This document shows, piece by piece, positions 1 to 8,293 of a stretch of 64,000 nucleotides of DNA. A program made the position numbers and the translations under genes. The notes below the pieces were generated by a model, which was not told the origin of the DNA, did no database searches, and saw only the letters and a program-made list of their open reading frames with translations. Origin of the DNA: Shewanella sediminis HAW-EB3 (GTDB lineage Bacteria; Pseudomonadota; Gammaproteobacteria; Enterobacterales; Shewanellaceae). The stretch spans positions 3,844,001-3,908,000 of the forward strand of contig NC_009831.1 in the NCBI RefSeq assembly GCF_000018025.1, written 5' to 3'. The first letter of the stretch is position 1; every line of letters begins with the position of its first letter.

Positions 1-68
1 CCGATGCCGGTTATGGTTTCTCGAATGATACCGATAAGCTATGGCTAACGCTTCAAGCTAAGTACTAA
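1..68 (+). CDS. 3' end of an unidentified gene (partial)
   Basis: One frame, in phase from base 3, is open to a TAA at 66-68. It encodes a C-terminus ending LTLQAKY, with alternating hydrophobic residues and a terminal aromatic. That pattern is typical of the last strand of an outer-membrane beta-barrel, but 21 residues are too few to name a family. A second frame is open only to base 48 and looks less protein-like. The gene starts outside the window. Confidence 0.35.
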   Translation, partial: DAGYGFSNDTDKLWLTLQAKY

Positions 69-83
69 AAAAGTACTAAGCAA

Positions 84-112
84 AAGTACTAAGTAGTTAG
101 AACTTAGTACTT
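84..112. repeat. 11-bp inverted repeat after the first gene
   Basis: The arms AAGTACTAAGT and ACTTAGTACTT are perfect inverted copies separated by 7 bases. They lie just after the stop at 66-68, and extra AGTACTAA copies lie at 61-79. There is no T-run, so the repeat may be a Rho-dependent or processing hairpin, or a binding site. The function is not shown. Confidence 0.5.
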
Positions 113-228
113 AGCTATACCAGGCAAAAAGTGCATTAGAGGGTCGGCTCTGTTTTTGAATATAAAATCAGAGACACTGTTTAATTAGGACATACATTAA
201 ACAAAAGACGCTCTTCTCACTCCCTTTT

Positions 229-284
229 GAGCAGGACTGATAGCGATTACCCTTTGGTAATAGCTAAACTCCCTGCTCTTTTTT
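229..284 (+). terminator. Strong nested intrinsic terminator (+), possibly the 3' end of a small RNA
   Basis: The outer stem is GAGCAGG (229-235) with CCTGCTC (272-278). The inner stem is TAGC-ATTACC (241-251) with GGTAAT-GCTA (256-266), closed by a CTTT loop. Six T follow at 279-284. The T-run exists only on the plus strand, so this does not terminate pfaE. It lies 160 bases after the nearest plus-strand stop, so it could end that gene's 3' UTR or an independent sRNA. Confidence 0.65.
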
Positions 285-310
285 CTTCTTAATTTATTCG
301 AAGTAATGGC

Positions 311-1249
311 TTATTGATATCGAGTCAGCAAACGACTCAGATCCATTTTATGCGCCTCTAAACCCAAGTCACCTGCAGAGCCAATACTGACGGCGAAACG
401 ATACTCTGAATTTAACCGTCCTAAAAACAGTGACCACTCATCACTTGCAGATTTGCTAACAGCATCTCGCTTCGACTCTGTAAGAGACGACTCTTTATGG
501 AAGTTAAGCTCCAGGTTACTCAGCACACTTAATGTTTCGATAAGCGTGTTATCTTCATATAGGGCTAACTCATGGTCCGTTGCATGGCTAAACCCAAAAC
601 TAAATGATTTAAGCGACAGGGCTAAACCTAAGCCTTTAGCCTTTATATAAGACTCTTTCAGCGCCCAGAGGTCGAAGAATCGCTCACGTTGAGCGTCTTC
701 ATCCAGCGCCAATAACGACTCAGACTCATCTTGAGTAAAGTAATGATTCAATATCGGATAGATATTGGTACTTGTCCGATAGCGCTCGATATCGACACCA
801 AGCTCGATATTCTCTGACATAGACGCAGCCCCTAAAGAGCCTGATTGACCACTTGACTGTTTGATTACAGCGATGACTAACCAATTACCGCTGTGGCTGA
901 TATTAAATTCCAGCCCCGTCATCTCCCTCTGCTCAGGAACCAAGCTTGGTTTGCCCTTCTCTCCATATTGAAAGCGCCAATCGCCGGGGGCGATCCCCTT
1001 GTCACCTATAAGCTCATCATGTTTATACCCTGAACAGATCGACAAGATACCACGCAGATACCCGCGCACCATTAACCCTTTATCCCGTGCAGTGAGCTGA
1101 ATATAACGCGATACCTTTACCGACTCATCTTCACTCAGCCAAGATTGAATGATTTGAGCTTGCGCAAAGTTCATCGAGGTAAAATCCAGAGGACAAAAGT
1201 AGAGCTTAACTGTCGGCAATGAACAAGGTTGTAATAATTTAGGTGCCAA
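311..1249 (-). CDS. pfaE: 4'-phosphopantetheinyl transferase PfaE (Sfp type)
   Basis: This 312-residue enzyme transfers the 4'-phosphopantetheine arm of CoA to the active-site serine of acyl carrier proteins; its expected substrate here is the six-ACP array of PfaA. The Sfp-family signature is visible: G151-V-D153-I-E155 (Mg-binding acidic residues) and W195-x-x-K198-E199-S with K203. A substrate-region ISHSG motif lies before them. The start is TTG at 1249: GGAG lies on the minus strand at 1258-1255, 5 nt upstream, and the next ATG is about 25 codons further in. The gene is 20 kb from pfaA and on the opposite strand; separation of pfaE from pfaABCD is known in Shewanella. Three tandem 14-15-bp repeats lie directly upstream. 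The family is clear; the pfaE role follows from the pfa locus nearby. Confidence 0.9.
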   Translation of the reverse strand: MAPKLLQPCSLPTVKLYFCPLDFTSMNFAQAQIIQSWLSEDESVKVSRYIQLTARDKGLMVRGYLRGILSICSGYKHDELIGDKGIAPGDWRFQYGEKGKPSLVPEQREMTGLEFNISHSGNWLVIAVIKQSSGQSGSLGAASMSENIELGVDIERYRTSTNIYPILNHYFTQDESESLLALDEDAQRERFFDLWALKESYIKAKGLGLALSLKSFSFGFSHATDHELALYEDNTLIETLSVLSNLELNFHKESSLTESKRDAVSKSASDEWSLFLGRLNSEYRFAVSIGSAGDLGLEAHKMDLSRLLTRYQ

Positions 1250-1266
1250 ACGAACTCCAAAATGGG

Positions 1267-1309
1267 TTGCTAAAAGTGGATTGCTAAAAAGTGGCTTGCT
1301 AAAAGTGAG
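1267..1309. repeat. Three tandem TTGCTAAAAGTG-type repeats upstream of pfaE
   Basis: Units at 1267-1280, 1281-1295 and 1296-1309 are near-identical copies of TTGCTAAA(A)AGTGG. They sit 18-60 bases upstream of the pfaE TTG start, in its leader or promoter region. Tandem repeats of this size can vary in copy number and change spacing of control elements. No function is shown. Confidence 0.7.
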
Positions 1310-1494
1310 TCGATATTAACAGCTCATCTCGCTTTCGTTAAGTCGCCTTATAATCTTTCAGGCAAGCATAAAACTGTGAACTCAAACATAAACCACAGTT
1401 AAATACACCCAACTAATCTCGACCAGATCATACAACTAAAATTTTCAACATGTAAGAATAGAGTCATAAAATAAGAATCTAATTGAGGTGTGTG

Positions 1495-3420
1495 ATGCAG
1501 ATTAAAGGACAGTTTATTCGTTGCGTTCTCCCGGTGATCTTAGTCGGTTTACTGGGCGTGACACTCTTCTCGACTCAGGAGTCGAGTCAACAGATCCACC
1601 AACTCAACGAAGTAAAAGTGAAATCGTCCCATGCATTGCTCGTTAAAAACCTAAGTAATTGGTATTTTTTAAACACTCAACTCGCGACCTCCCTGGCTCA
1701 AAATGCTCCCGATGTAATTAGACTAAAACAAAGCCCCAATGATGTAGTAGATCTTTCGGAAAATTTAACCCGATTTGCAACTAACTATCATCTTAGAAAC
1801 GCCGCACTGCTCGACACCAACGGAGTTGCGATATCTGCCAGCAATCCTGAGCGTATCGGCTCTGACTATCATAAGATGAATTACTTCAATGAAATTAAGC
1901 AGGGTGCCGAGCTCTATGTTGCCCCGCCCAGACTGAGCCGTATTGACGGTAAGCCCTTACTGACTATATCGGCAAGGACCAGGTTTGAGGACGTCTTGTT
2001 TATCAGCTTACCTCTGGGCGAATTTTACAATCGCTACATTAATATCACGGAGCAAGATAAGGATAACTTAAGCTTTATTTTAAACAGTGACTGCACCCCC
2101 CTGGCCCACCCGAATTCGGAATTAGTCCGTAATAAGAGCCAACAATACTCCTCTTTGTGTAAACAGAACGGACTCATCGACTGGCATGAGGGTGATGAGC
2201 CCTACACTGGTTGGATTGAGAGAGAAGAAAATACAGGCTGGGTTGTCATCTCAGGTAGTAAGCAGTCACCGATACTCATAGCCGAAAATCGAATGATATA
2301 CTCAAGCTTAGCCATAACCATATTGACTGCAATCGTCGTTTTAAGCGTGTTAATACTATTAATCAACCATATTTCCAAAATGATCCACATTTTAGTATCG
2401 GCTATCGATGATCTTGCAAAGGGAGATATTGAACTCCAATCAATTTCTAAGACACCTTGGGTAAAGCTACTCAATAGAGAGGATGAGTTAGGTCAAATCG
2501 CCAATGCTCTGCAACGGCTGATCAAGGTGCAAAAAAATCATATCTCTCATGCAGGTGATATCGCTAACGGTAATCTAAGGGGAAACATAGTACCCTGCAG
2601 TAGTGTCGATAAACTTGGTCATTCATTGAAAAAAATGCAAAGTGACCTTAACCAAATTATTGCTAACGTGATTACTAAAGCCGGTGTAATAGATAACAGT
2701 TCGATGCAGTTGGCCCAGCACGGGAACTTGGTCGCCGACGGAACCAGCATTCAAGCAAAATCAATCGAATCAACAAGTGCGGCAATGAATCAGATCGAAA
2801 GTCAGATCACCTTAAATTCCGATTCAGTCTCGAGTCTGCATTCACATTCTCAACAAGCCTTAAGTGAAGCAAAGCTTGGGTTGGTGTCCATGGAAAAATT
2901 AACTCAATCCATGCAAGAGATCGCTCACTCAGGAGCCAGAATTGAGCAGATCATGGCTGACATTACTCAGATAGCGTCACAGACCAACCTTATCTCTCTC
3001 AATGCCGCTATAGAAGCGGCGAGAGCCGGCGAGCACGGACGGGGCTTTTCAGTAGTCGCCGAGGAGGTACGTAATCTGGCACTACGTTCGAGTGAGGCGG
3101 CGGAGCGCAGTTCAATATTAATCAAGGAGATCATAAGTAAAATTAGCACAGGCGAGCACGACTCACTCAAGAGCGCGGCGACATTCAATCGGATCGTCAA
3201 TCAGATGAATGAAACCGCCCTGCAGATGTCACTCGTCGCCCAAGGCACTGAAGAACACACGGCAGCGGCTATCGAGCTCAATCAAGGATTACATAACATT
3301 GATAATGTTATTCACTCGACCTCTCAAACGGCGGTAGAGACGGTTAACCAGTGTCATCAACTGATGGAGTCTAGTTCATCACTGCAGGAAGCGTGTTCTC
3401 ACTTCAAGCTGAGTGCTTAA
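1495..3420 (+). CDS. Methyl-accepting chemotaxis protein
   Basis: This is an inner-membrane chemoreceptor that signals to CheA/CheW. A first membrane segment lies near residues 5-25. A periplasmic sensor region of about 230 residues follows, with a Cache-like pattern (for example a [10 protein letters not shown] segment). A second membrane segment is near residues 268-290, then a HAMP linker and a long coiled-coil signalling domain. The conserved hairpin tip is present ([19 protein letters not shown] followed by [10 protein letters not shown]). TTG at 1483 is in frame, but GAGG at 1485-1488 is a ribosome-binding site placed 6 nt before ATG 1495, so ATG 1495 is chosen. No CheB/CheR pentapeptide is seen at the C-terminus. 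The ligand is unknown. It is transcribed alone or with the HD-GYP gene 154 nt downstream. Confidence 0.9.
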   Translation: MQIKGQFIRCVLPVILVGLLGVTLFSTQESSQQIHQLNEVKVKSSHALLVKNLSNWYFLNTQLATSLAQNAPDVIRLKQSPNDVVDLSENLTRFATNYHLRNAALLDTNGVAISASNPERIGSDYHKMNYFNEIKQGAELYVAPPRLSRIDGKPLLTISARTRFEDVLFISLPLGEFYNRYINITEQDKDNLSFILNSDCTPLAHPNSELVRNKSQQYSSLCKQNGLIDWHEGDEPYTGWIEREENTGWVVISGSKQSPILIAENRMIYSSLAITILTAIVVLSVLILLINHISKMIHILVSAIDDLAKGDIELQSISKTPWVKLLNREDELGQIANALQRLIKVQKNHISHAGDIANGNLRGNIVPCSSVDKLGHSLKKMQSDLNQIIANVITKAGVIDNSSMQLAQHGNLVADGTSIQAKSIESTSAAMNQIESQITLNSDSVSSLHSHSQQALSEAKLGLVSMEKLTQSMQEIAHSGARIEQIMADITQIASQTNLISLNAAIEAARAGEHGRGFSVVAEEVRNLALRSSEAAERSSILIKEIISKISTGEHDSLKSAATFNRIVNQMNETALQMSLVAQGTEEHTAAAIELNQGLHNIDNVIHSTSQTAVETVNQCHQLMESSSSLQEACSHFKLSA

Positions 3421-3525
3421 TTTAACCGGAGTAAAGAAAGCCACAAGAATAGAAAATTGAACTAAACTCAATAATATACATTTTGGAGTAGCTTTCATTT
3501 CTGTATGAGAGCTATACACATGGAG

Positions 3526-3561
3526 TTTTATAGCCAATAAAGGTTTAAAAATGCTATAAAA
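3526..3561 (+). promoter_or_regulatory. 9-bp inverted repeat adjoining the HD-GYP ribosome-binding site
   Basis: TTTTATAGC (3526-3534) and GCTATAAAA (3553-3561) are perfect inverted arms with an 18-nt loop. The repeat ends 2 nt before the AAGGTG ribosome-binding site (3564-3569) of the gene starting at 3575. It could be an operator or an mRNA hairpin controlling translation. Confidence 0.4.
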
Positions 3562-3574
3562 TCAAGGTGACGTA

Positions 3575-4828
3575 ATGAGTTCGCTTTCACAGTTACAGGT
3601 AGATCTTCGTCAGATGATTATTGCGATTGAGACCGCAGTTTCTCAAGTCGGGATGAACGATACAAACCACGGTAAACGCGTCGGCTATATCGCCAGCCAG
3701 ATCGGGCATCAAGTCGGTTTCAGTGACGGTGAGATCCAGTATGCATTTGAACTGGGCTTACTCCACGATTGCGGCGTTTCCACCGAGCAGATGCATACAA
3801 ATCTGGTCAACTATTTTGACTGGAGTGACGCCGATATTCACTGCAAAATTGGCTATCGTTTATTAAAAGATTTTGAGCCATTGTCAAAATTTGCCACGCC
3901 GATTTTGTATCATCACACCCCCTGGGAAAAACTAAAGCAGATAGATCTGACTCAACAAGATGCACGCATGGCCAACCTCATCTTCCTTGCGGATCGCATC
4001 GATATCATGGCTGCCACACATTATGAATCCGATATCTTGCTTGCCAGAAAAGAGATAGTAAATACCATCGTTAATTATTCCGGCAGCTATTTTGCTCCTA
4101 AACTGATCGATGCTTTCACAGAACTGGAAGCATCTGAAGCCTTCTGGATTGCATTGGAAAACCGTCACATCACCCGTTATACATGGGACATGGGCCAGTT
4201 AAAAACCAGCCAGTTATTAAGCATCGCTCAGCTTAAACAGCTCTCCTTGATCTTGGCTTATATCGTCGATCAGAAGAGCTCTTTTACCGCACAGCACTCT
4301 ATCAGGGTGGCTCAGCTAGCCCGTTACCTTGCGTCAATCTATGGTTTATCTGCTGAACAGTGCGAAAAAATAGAAGTTGCAGGCTTACTGCATGATCTCG
4401 GCAAACTGCACACACCAGACAGCATTTTAGAAAAACCCGGCCCACTCAATGAGATTGAGCTCTCAATCATGAAGCAGCACAGCTACGAAACCTTTGAAAT
4501 TCTTCGTCATATAGATGGACTCGATGAAATTGCTCACTGGGCGGCCTTCCACCATGAGGGACTCAACGGTGTCGGCTACCCGTTTCACCCCAACAAAAAA
4601 GAGTTGAGCGTAGAGGCCAGGATCATTGCCGTTGCCGATATTTTTCAGGCCTTAGTACAAGACCGGCCCTACAGGGATGGCATGAAATTAGATGAGGTAC
4701 GCAAAATTTTAGAAAACTTTACCAATAACGGTAAGCTGGACGCCGATGTCGTCAATCTGGCAATCGGCCACGAAGAGAGGTGCTTCAGCATAGCCATTGG
4801 CGATAGCATTCGCGGAGCTAACCCGTAG
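3575..4828 (+). CDS. Double-HD / HD-GYP c-di-GMP phosphodiesterase-like protein
   Basis: This cytosolic 417-residue protein has two HD-superfamily domains. The N-terminal one has H64-D65 and a later HH pair but no GYP motif. The C-terminal one is a canonical HD-GYP domain: a first metal-binding His (HSIRVAQ), H273-D274-x-G-K, then HHEGLNGVGYP with G334-Y335-P336. HD-GYP domains hydrolyse c-di-GMP to pGpG and GMP through a metal centre; the N-terminal domain is probably regulatory or degenerate. There is no membrane segment or receiver domain. ATG 3575 is preceded by AAGGTG. It follows a chemoreceptor gene, which fits a motility or biofilm role. A c-di-GMP riboswitch and a GGDEF-EAL protein also lie in this window. 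Confidence 0.85.
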   Translation: MSSLSQLQVDLRQMIIAIETAVSQVGMNDTNHGKRVGYIASQIGHQVGFSDGEIQYAFELGLLHDCGVSTEQMHTNLVNYFDWSDADIHCKIGYRLLKDFEPLSKFATPILYHHTPWEKLKQIDLTQQDARMANLIFLADRIDIMAATHYESDILLARKEIVNTIVNYSGSYFAPKLIDAFTELEASEAFWIALENRHITRYTWDMGQLKTSQLLSIAQLKQLSLILAYIVDQKSSFTAQHSIRVAQLARYLASIYGLSAEQCEKIEVAGLLHDLGKLHTPDSILEKPGPLNEIELSIMKQHSYETFEILRHIDGLDEIAHWAAFHHEGLNGVGYPFHPNKKELSVEARIIAVADIFQALVQDRPYRDGMKLDEVRKILENFTNNGKLDADVVNLAIGHEERCFSIAIGDSIRGANP

Positions 4829-5036
4829 CTTCCCTGTACGCATGGCTTGTAACGGCCCTACGCACTAAGCAAATAGCCTCGGGCTCTGAAATAAGGGTTA
4901 GTAGGTCAAAAGGAGTGGAGAGCTGCCGGCCTTCCATATTTCCTAGGTTGCGCTCTCTTCTCACTTTTCAAAGACAGGGTTATGCTTCATCTGGCTTGTA
5001 TGATACTTTTTTATCTATTATCAGATTAAAGTTGGC

Positions 5037-5642
5037 GTGATTGTAAGCCTAATGAAAGAACCCAATTTGACTCCCAATGAAAACAACACCATGCCTTGCC
5101 TGATGGAGGCCTGGCTTCAACATCAGAGTCCATTGTCATTTTGGTTAAAAAGCCAAACCCGCGACGACTCCCTGGCCCAAGATATATTACATGACGTCTT
5201 TATTCGTGCCATGGACCAAAAACAAGCATTCTGCGACATTCGAAATACCAAGGCATGGTTATTCAGAGTCGCTGGAAACCTGCTTGTTGACCATGCCAGG
5301 AAACAGCAAGTGTTACCTATGGTTGAAGATGTGGAACTCAAGGAGTCAGAGTCCTACCTCACCGATAAGTATGTCATCGATAAAGATGTTGTCGATAAAT
5401 TAGCCAACTGTTTACCCAGAGTGTTAAATGAACTCCCGCCACAGGACTGTGAAATCATCGAAGCGTGCGATATTCACGGTATGCCTCAGGGAGAGTACGC
5501 CACTCGCCATGGGCTCACCCTCAGTGCGACTAAATCACGTCTGCTTAGGGCCCGTTTAAAACTTAAACAACAACTGAGCAACTCCTGCCAAGTCAAACTG
5601 GATGAAAATCAAAACGTTTGCTGCTACACACCACGAAAATAA
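5037..5642 (+). CDS. sigZ: ECF-type RNA polymerase sigma factor, SigZ-like
   Basis: This 201-residue protein has sigma region 2 (about residues 30-95, with LAQDILHDVFIRA and the WLFRVAGNLLVDHAR segment). Region 4 follows (about 115-180, with LPPQDCEIIEACDIHGM and a C-terminal helix ATKSRLLRARLKLKQQL). The tail carries Cys residues (SCQ...NVCCYTP), as in SigZ-type factors. These could bind metal or sense redox; that is inference. No anti-sigma gene is adjacent. The start is GTG 5037 or ATG 5052; neither has a strong ribosome-binding site. A permease and a thioredoxin-like gene follow on the same strand after 148 nt, so this sigma factor may control them. The symbol is by resemblance only. Confidence 0.75.
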   Translation: MIVSLMKEPNLTPNENNTMPCLMEAWLQHQSPLSFWLKSQTRDDSLAQDILHDVFIRAMDQKQAFCDIRNTKAWLFRVAGNLLVDHARKQQVLPMVEDVELKESESYLTDKYVIDKDVVDKLANCLPRVLNELPPQDCEIIEACDIHGMPQGEYATRHGLTLSATKSRLLRARLKLKQQLSNSCQVKLDENQNVCCYTPRK

Positions 5643-5790
5643 AAATATTTTATTTTTTTATGCATCCTTTGCAACTTAGTTTCGTCTTATAGGTAAATCA
5701 AATTCAGGCTCAATGAATTTCAATTTAAATATTAGCCTGAACAGTAACGCGACTAATACCAATCGGTAAAAAGCTGTAATGGGGTAATCA

Positions 5791-6798
5791 ATGTTCCAAA
5801 TTTTCACTGAATTTGCCAACTGGCTGGTCTTCGATCTGCTCGGCTTACAAACCGAGACGAAGCTGGGCGATGCGGCACATTTCTTTGTAGAAGATACCAG
5901 CAAGATATTTGTGCTCTTGATAGTGATGATCTACGTCATTGGGGTCATTCGGGCCTCGTTAGATGTCGAGCGGGTTCGTGATTATCTGGCCGGTAAAAAT
6001 CGCTTTGTCGGCTATATGCTTGGCTCGATGTTTGGTGTGATCACCCCTTTCTGCTCCTGCTCGAGTATTCCTGTTTTTTTAGGCTTCACCTCTGCGGGGA
6101 TCCCACTTGGGATCACTATGGCATTTCTGATCACCTCTCCCTTAATCAATGAAGTTGCGGTATTGCTCTTAATGAGCCTACTGGGGTGGAAGTTCACCCT
6201 GCTATATATCGCTGTAGGCATGTCTGTAGGCATGTTAGGTGGTCTGTTTCTCGATGCTATAAAGGCAGAACGTTGGTTACAGTCTTTTGCCGCTGACGCC
6301 TTAAAGCGTGGGCAGAATCAACAGGCGAAAGGTATTGAAGCTCATCTGGTCCAAACTCAAAAACTGACGCTGAAAGAGCGACACGAGTTTGCGAAACAGG
6401 AAACGATTCAAATTTTCAAACGGGTATGGAAGTGGGTATTTATCGGCGTGGGACTTGGCGCGGCGCTTCATGGCTTTGTTCCCGCAGGCTGGATAGAGTC
6501 CCATTTAGGTCAGGGACAGTGGTGGTCAGTACCTGCTGCCGTACTGCTCGGGATCCCGTTATACTCTAACGCCACAGGCGTCATACCTGTAATGGAAAGC
6601 CTTATCATCAATGGTTTGCCCATTGGTACCACGTTGGCATTTTGTATGAGTACAGTTGCAGCCAGCTTTCCTGAATTCATCTTGCTGAAACAGGTTATGC
6701 AATGGCGTCTGTTAGCCACTCTGTTTTTTGTTCTGTTGACTGCCTTTACCCTTGTTGGTTGGGTGTTCAATGCTTTCTCTCCACACTTATTAGGATAG
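5791..6798 (+). CDS. Permease of the COG0701 (YraQ/UPF0718) family
   Basis: This 335-residue inner-membrane protein has about eight hydrophobic segments in two halves joined by a charged cytoplasmic loop (about residues 160-210). The family signature TPFCSCSSIP is present, with C88 and C90, and a related glycine/proline motif (LLGIPLYSNATGVIPV) occurs in the second half. Relatives include ArsP, which exports trivalent organoarsenicals, but the substrate here cannot be read from sequence. A GGGG-containing ribosome-binding site lies before ATG 5791. The thioredoxin-like gene starts 5 nt after its stop, so the two form an operon. A 23-nt-loop inverted repeat (5703-5710/5734-5741) lies in its leader. 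Confidence 0.8.
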   Translation: MFQIFTEFANWLVFDLLGLQTETKLGDAAHFFVEDTSKIFVLLIVMIYVIGVIRASLDVERVRDYLAGKNRFVGYMLGSMFGVITPFCSCSSIPVFLGFTSAGIPLGITMAFLITSPLINEVAVLLLMSLLGWKFTLLYIAVGMSVGMLGGLFLDAIKAERWLQSFAADALKRGQNQQAKGIEAHLVQTQKLTLKERHEFAKQETIQIFKRVWKWVFIGVGLGAALHGFVPAGWIESHLGQGQWWSVPAAVLLGIPLYSNATGVIPVMESLIINGLPIGTTLAFCMSTVAASFPEFILLKQVMQWRLLATLFFVLLTAFTLVGWVFNAFSPHLLG

Positions 6799-6802
6799 TA
6801 TT

Positions 6803-7039
6803 TTGAAAAATATCAAAGTTTTAGGTTCAGGTTGTACCAACTGCAAAACAACGGCTCAGATTATTAAAGAGATAGCCGAGGCAAACGGTGTAGAAATCAA
6901 TCTTGAGAAGGTTGAGGATCTATCACAAATCATGGCGTACGGGGTGATGTCGACACCCGCGGTGATCATAGATGAGCAGTTGATACACAAGGGCAGTGTT
7001 CCGACCCGAGAACTCGTCGAGTCCTGGTTCGTCGATTAA
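6803..7039 (+). CDS. Small thioredoxin-fold protein (redox-active disulfide protein 2 family)
   Basis: This 78-residue protein has a GSGCTNC motif with C11-x-x-C14 at the start of the first helix. The thioredoxin-fold cis-proline region (MSTPAVIID) follows near residues 49-57. The family is glutaredoxin-sized and often paired with COG0701 permeases. It may reduce or hand over a thiol-reactive substrate to the upstream permease; that is inference. The only plausible start is TTG at 6803, 5 nt after the permease stop at 6798, with AGGAT upstream. The first internal Met is too far in. Confidence 0.85.
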   Translation: MKNIKVLGSGCTNCKTTAQIIKEIAEANGVEINLEKVEDLSQIMAYGVMSTPAVIIDEQLIHKGSVPTRELVESWFVD

Positions 7040-7228
7040 TACCAATTATCAGCTTAAAGAAGTTAGTTGGTTAGTAAATACCAGCTAGCTTCTCTCATAT
7101 TTAAAATTGGACATTCCCCTCCCTTAAAAGAAAATGGATATCAGTTCTAACTTTTTAGCTATCGATGCTGAGTTTGAAAGAGCTCTGACATACACTCAGT
7201 AAAACCATCTATATCGAGAGCAATCAGT

Positions 7229-7708
7229 ATGCAAAAAGCAGATGAATTCATTCAGGCACTGGCGTTGGAGCAACATGTCGAGGGGGGCTACTATCGCTCC
7301 TCTTTTACTTCTCAAAGCCGTTTCGACGACAAAAGAGCGTTATGGAGCAGCATCTACTTCCTGCTACGAACCGGAGAAGTTTCGCACTTTCACCGCTTAA
7401 CTGCCGACGAGATGTGGTACTTCCATGCGGGGGAGTCATTAACCATCTATATGATTGCTGAGGATGGAGAGTTAACGACGGCGCAGCTGGGACTGGATCT
7501 TGCGGCAGGTGAGCGGCCACAATTTCTGGTACCGAAAGGATGTATATTTGGCTCCGCAATGAATCAATCCGGCTTCTCGCTTGTAGGCTGCATGGTTTCT
7601 CCCGGATTTACCTTCGATGACTTTGAGCTTTTCAGTCAGGAAAGTTTATTGGCCGAATATCCACAGCATGAAGAGGTTATTCGTCGCTTAAGCCGCCCAC
7701 AAGACTAG
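7229..7708 (+). CDS. DUF985-family cupin protein
   Basis: This 159-residue single-domain cupin belongs to the DUF985 (Cupin_5) group. Visible features are the N-terminal EGGYYRSSF, the central FHRLTADEMWYFHAGESL with its cupin His/Glu, and the C-terminal LVGCMVSPGFTFDDFEL. Structures of this family are double-stranded beta-helix dimers; the ligand or reaction is unknown. It stands alone between the permease operon and a small unknown gene. An 8-bp-arm hairpin follows at 7733-7750. Confidence 0.8.
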   Translation: MQKADEFIQALALEQHVEGGYYRSSFTSQSRFDDKRALWSSIYFLLRTGEVSHFHRLTADEMWYFHAGESLTIYMIAEDGELTTAQLGLDLAAGERPQFLVPKGCIFGSAMNQSGFSLVGCMVSPGFTFDDFELFSQESLLAEYPQHEEVIRRLSRPQD

Positions 7709-7732
7709 CATCGTGGCTAACTCATTGGAAAA

Positions 7733-7750
7733 TGGCCAGTCAACTGGCCA
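7733..7750 (+). terminator. Hairpin after the cupin gene
   Basis: TGGCCAGT (7733-7740) and ACTGGCCA (7743-7750) are perfect inverted arms with a 2-nt gap, 25 nt after the cupin stop. No T-run follows directly, so this is a weak or Rho-assisted terminator, or an mRNA-end hairpin. Confidence 0.4.
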
Positions 7751-7938
7751 CTATTCTGATGACTCTTTTGATCAGGCTCCCGACAACCACCAGCGGTAGC
7801 AGAACAAACCGGAACTTTCCTCCAAAAATTTAAAACAATCCAGATAAAACCTCTATTTGTGACCAAGTTCCCAAACAATAAATATCATTAAGCGCAGGAT
7901 GACACACTCTAATAACAAATATTTATCGGGGTTAAACA

Positions 7939-8163
7939 ATGTCATATAAGATACAAGATTTGATTTATCAAGGTGAAAAAGGCGGAGTGCGTAATTGGAG
8001 CACCATAGGCGGAGCCAGCTTCTATTGGCATCCGGACTGGTTACATATTGCAGAAGAAGCCACCGGCGTTACTCCAACTGCCAATATTGAATGCACTAAA
8101 GAGAAAGCCACCGAGAATGAGGCGGCAGAAACCATCGTCAAACACTTGAACGACAAAGAGTGA
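7939..8163 (+). CDS. Small protein of unknown function (74 aa)
   Basis: I do not recognise this family. The protein is soluble and acidic, with no signal peptide or membrane segment. It has an aromatic/glycine-rich N-terminal half (GGVRNWSTIGGASFYWHPDW) and a charged helical C-terminal half (ENEAAETIVKHLNDKE). CGGGG (7928-7932) lies 6 nt before ATG 7939 as a ribosome-binding site, and codon use resembles the neighbours, so a real gene is likely. Two hairpins follow (8167-8192 and 8200-8243). Confidence 0.6.
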   Translation: MSYKIQDLIYQGEKGGVRNWSTIGGASFYWHPDWLHIAEEATGVTPTANIECTKEKATENEAAETIVKHLNDKE

Positions 8164-8199
8164 TCCCTGCTAAATCAACATCTTTTTAGCAGATAGTTT

Positions 8200-8243
8200 A
8201 ACGTCTTTGAAATGAGTCGGGGGTCGGCTCAATCAAAGACGTT
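8200..8243. terminator. Long hairpin between convergent genes
   Basis: AACGTCTTTGA (8200-8210) and TCAAAGACGTT (8233-8243) form a perfect 11-bp stem. An inner TGAG/CTCA pair encloses a G-rich loop. A second hairpin, CTGCTAAA/TTTAGCAG, lies at 8167-8192. They separate the small plus-strand gene (stop 8163) from the minus-strand barrel gene (stop 8294), so they may terminate both. T-runs are short. Confidence 0.5.
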
Positions 8244-8293
8244 TATACTCTCTCCTATAACCAAGCCAGTTCCTCTCCCGAAGAAAACCTACC

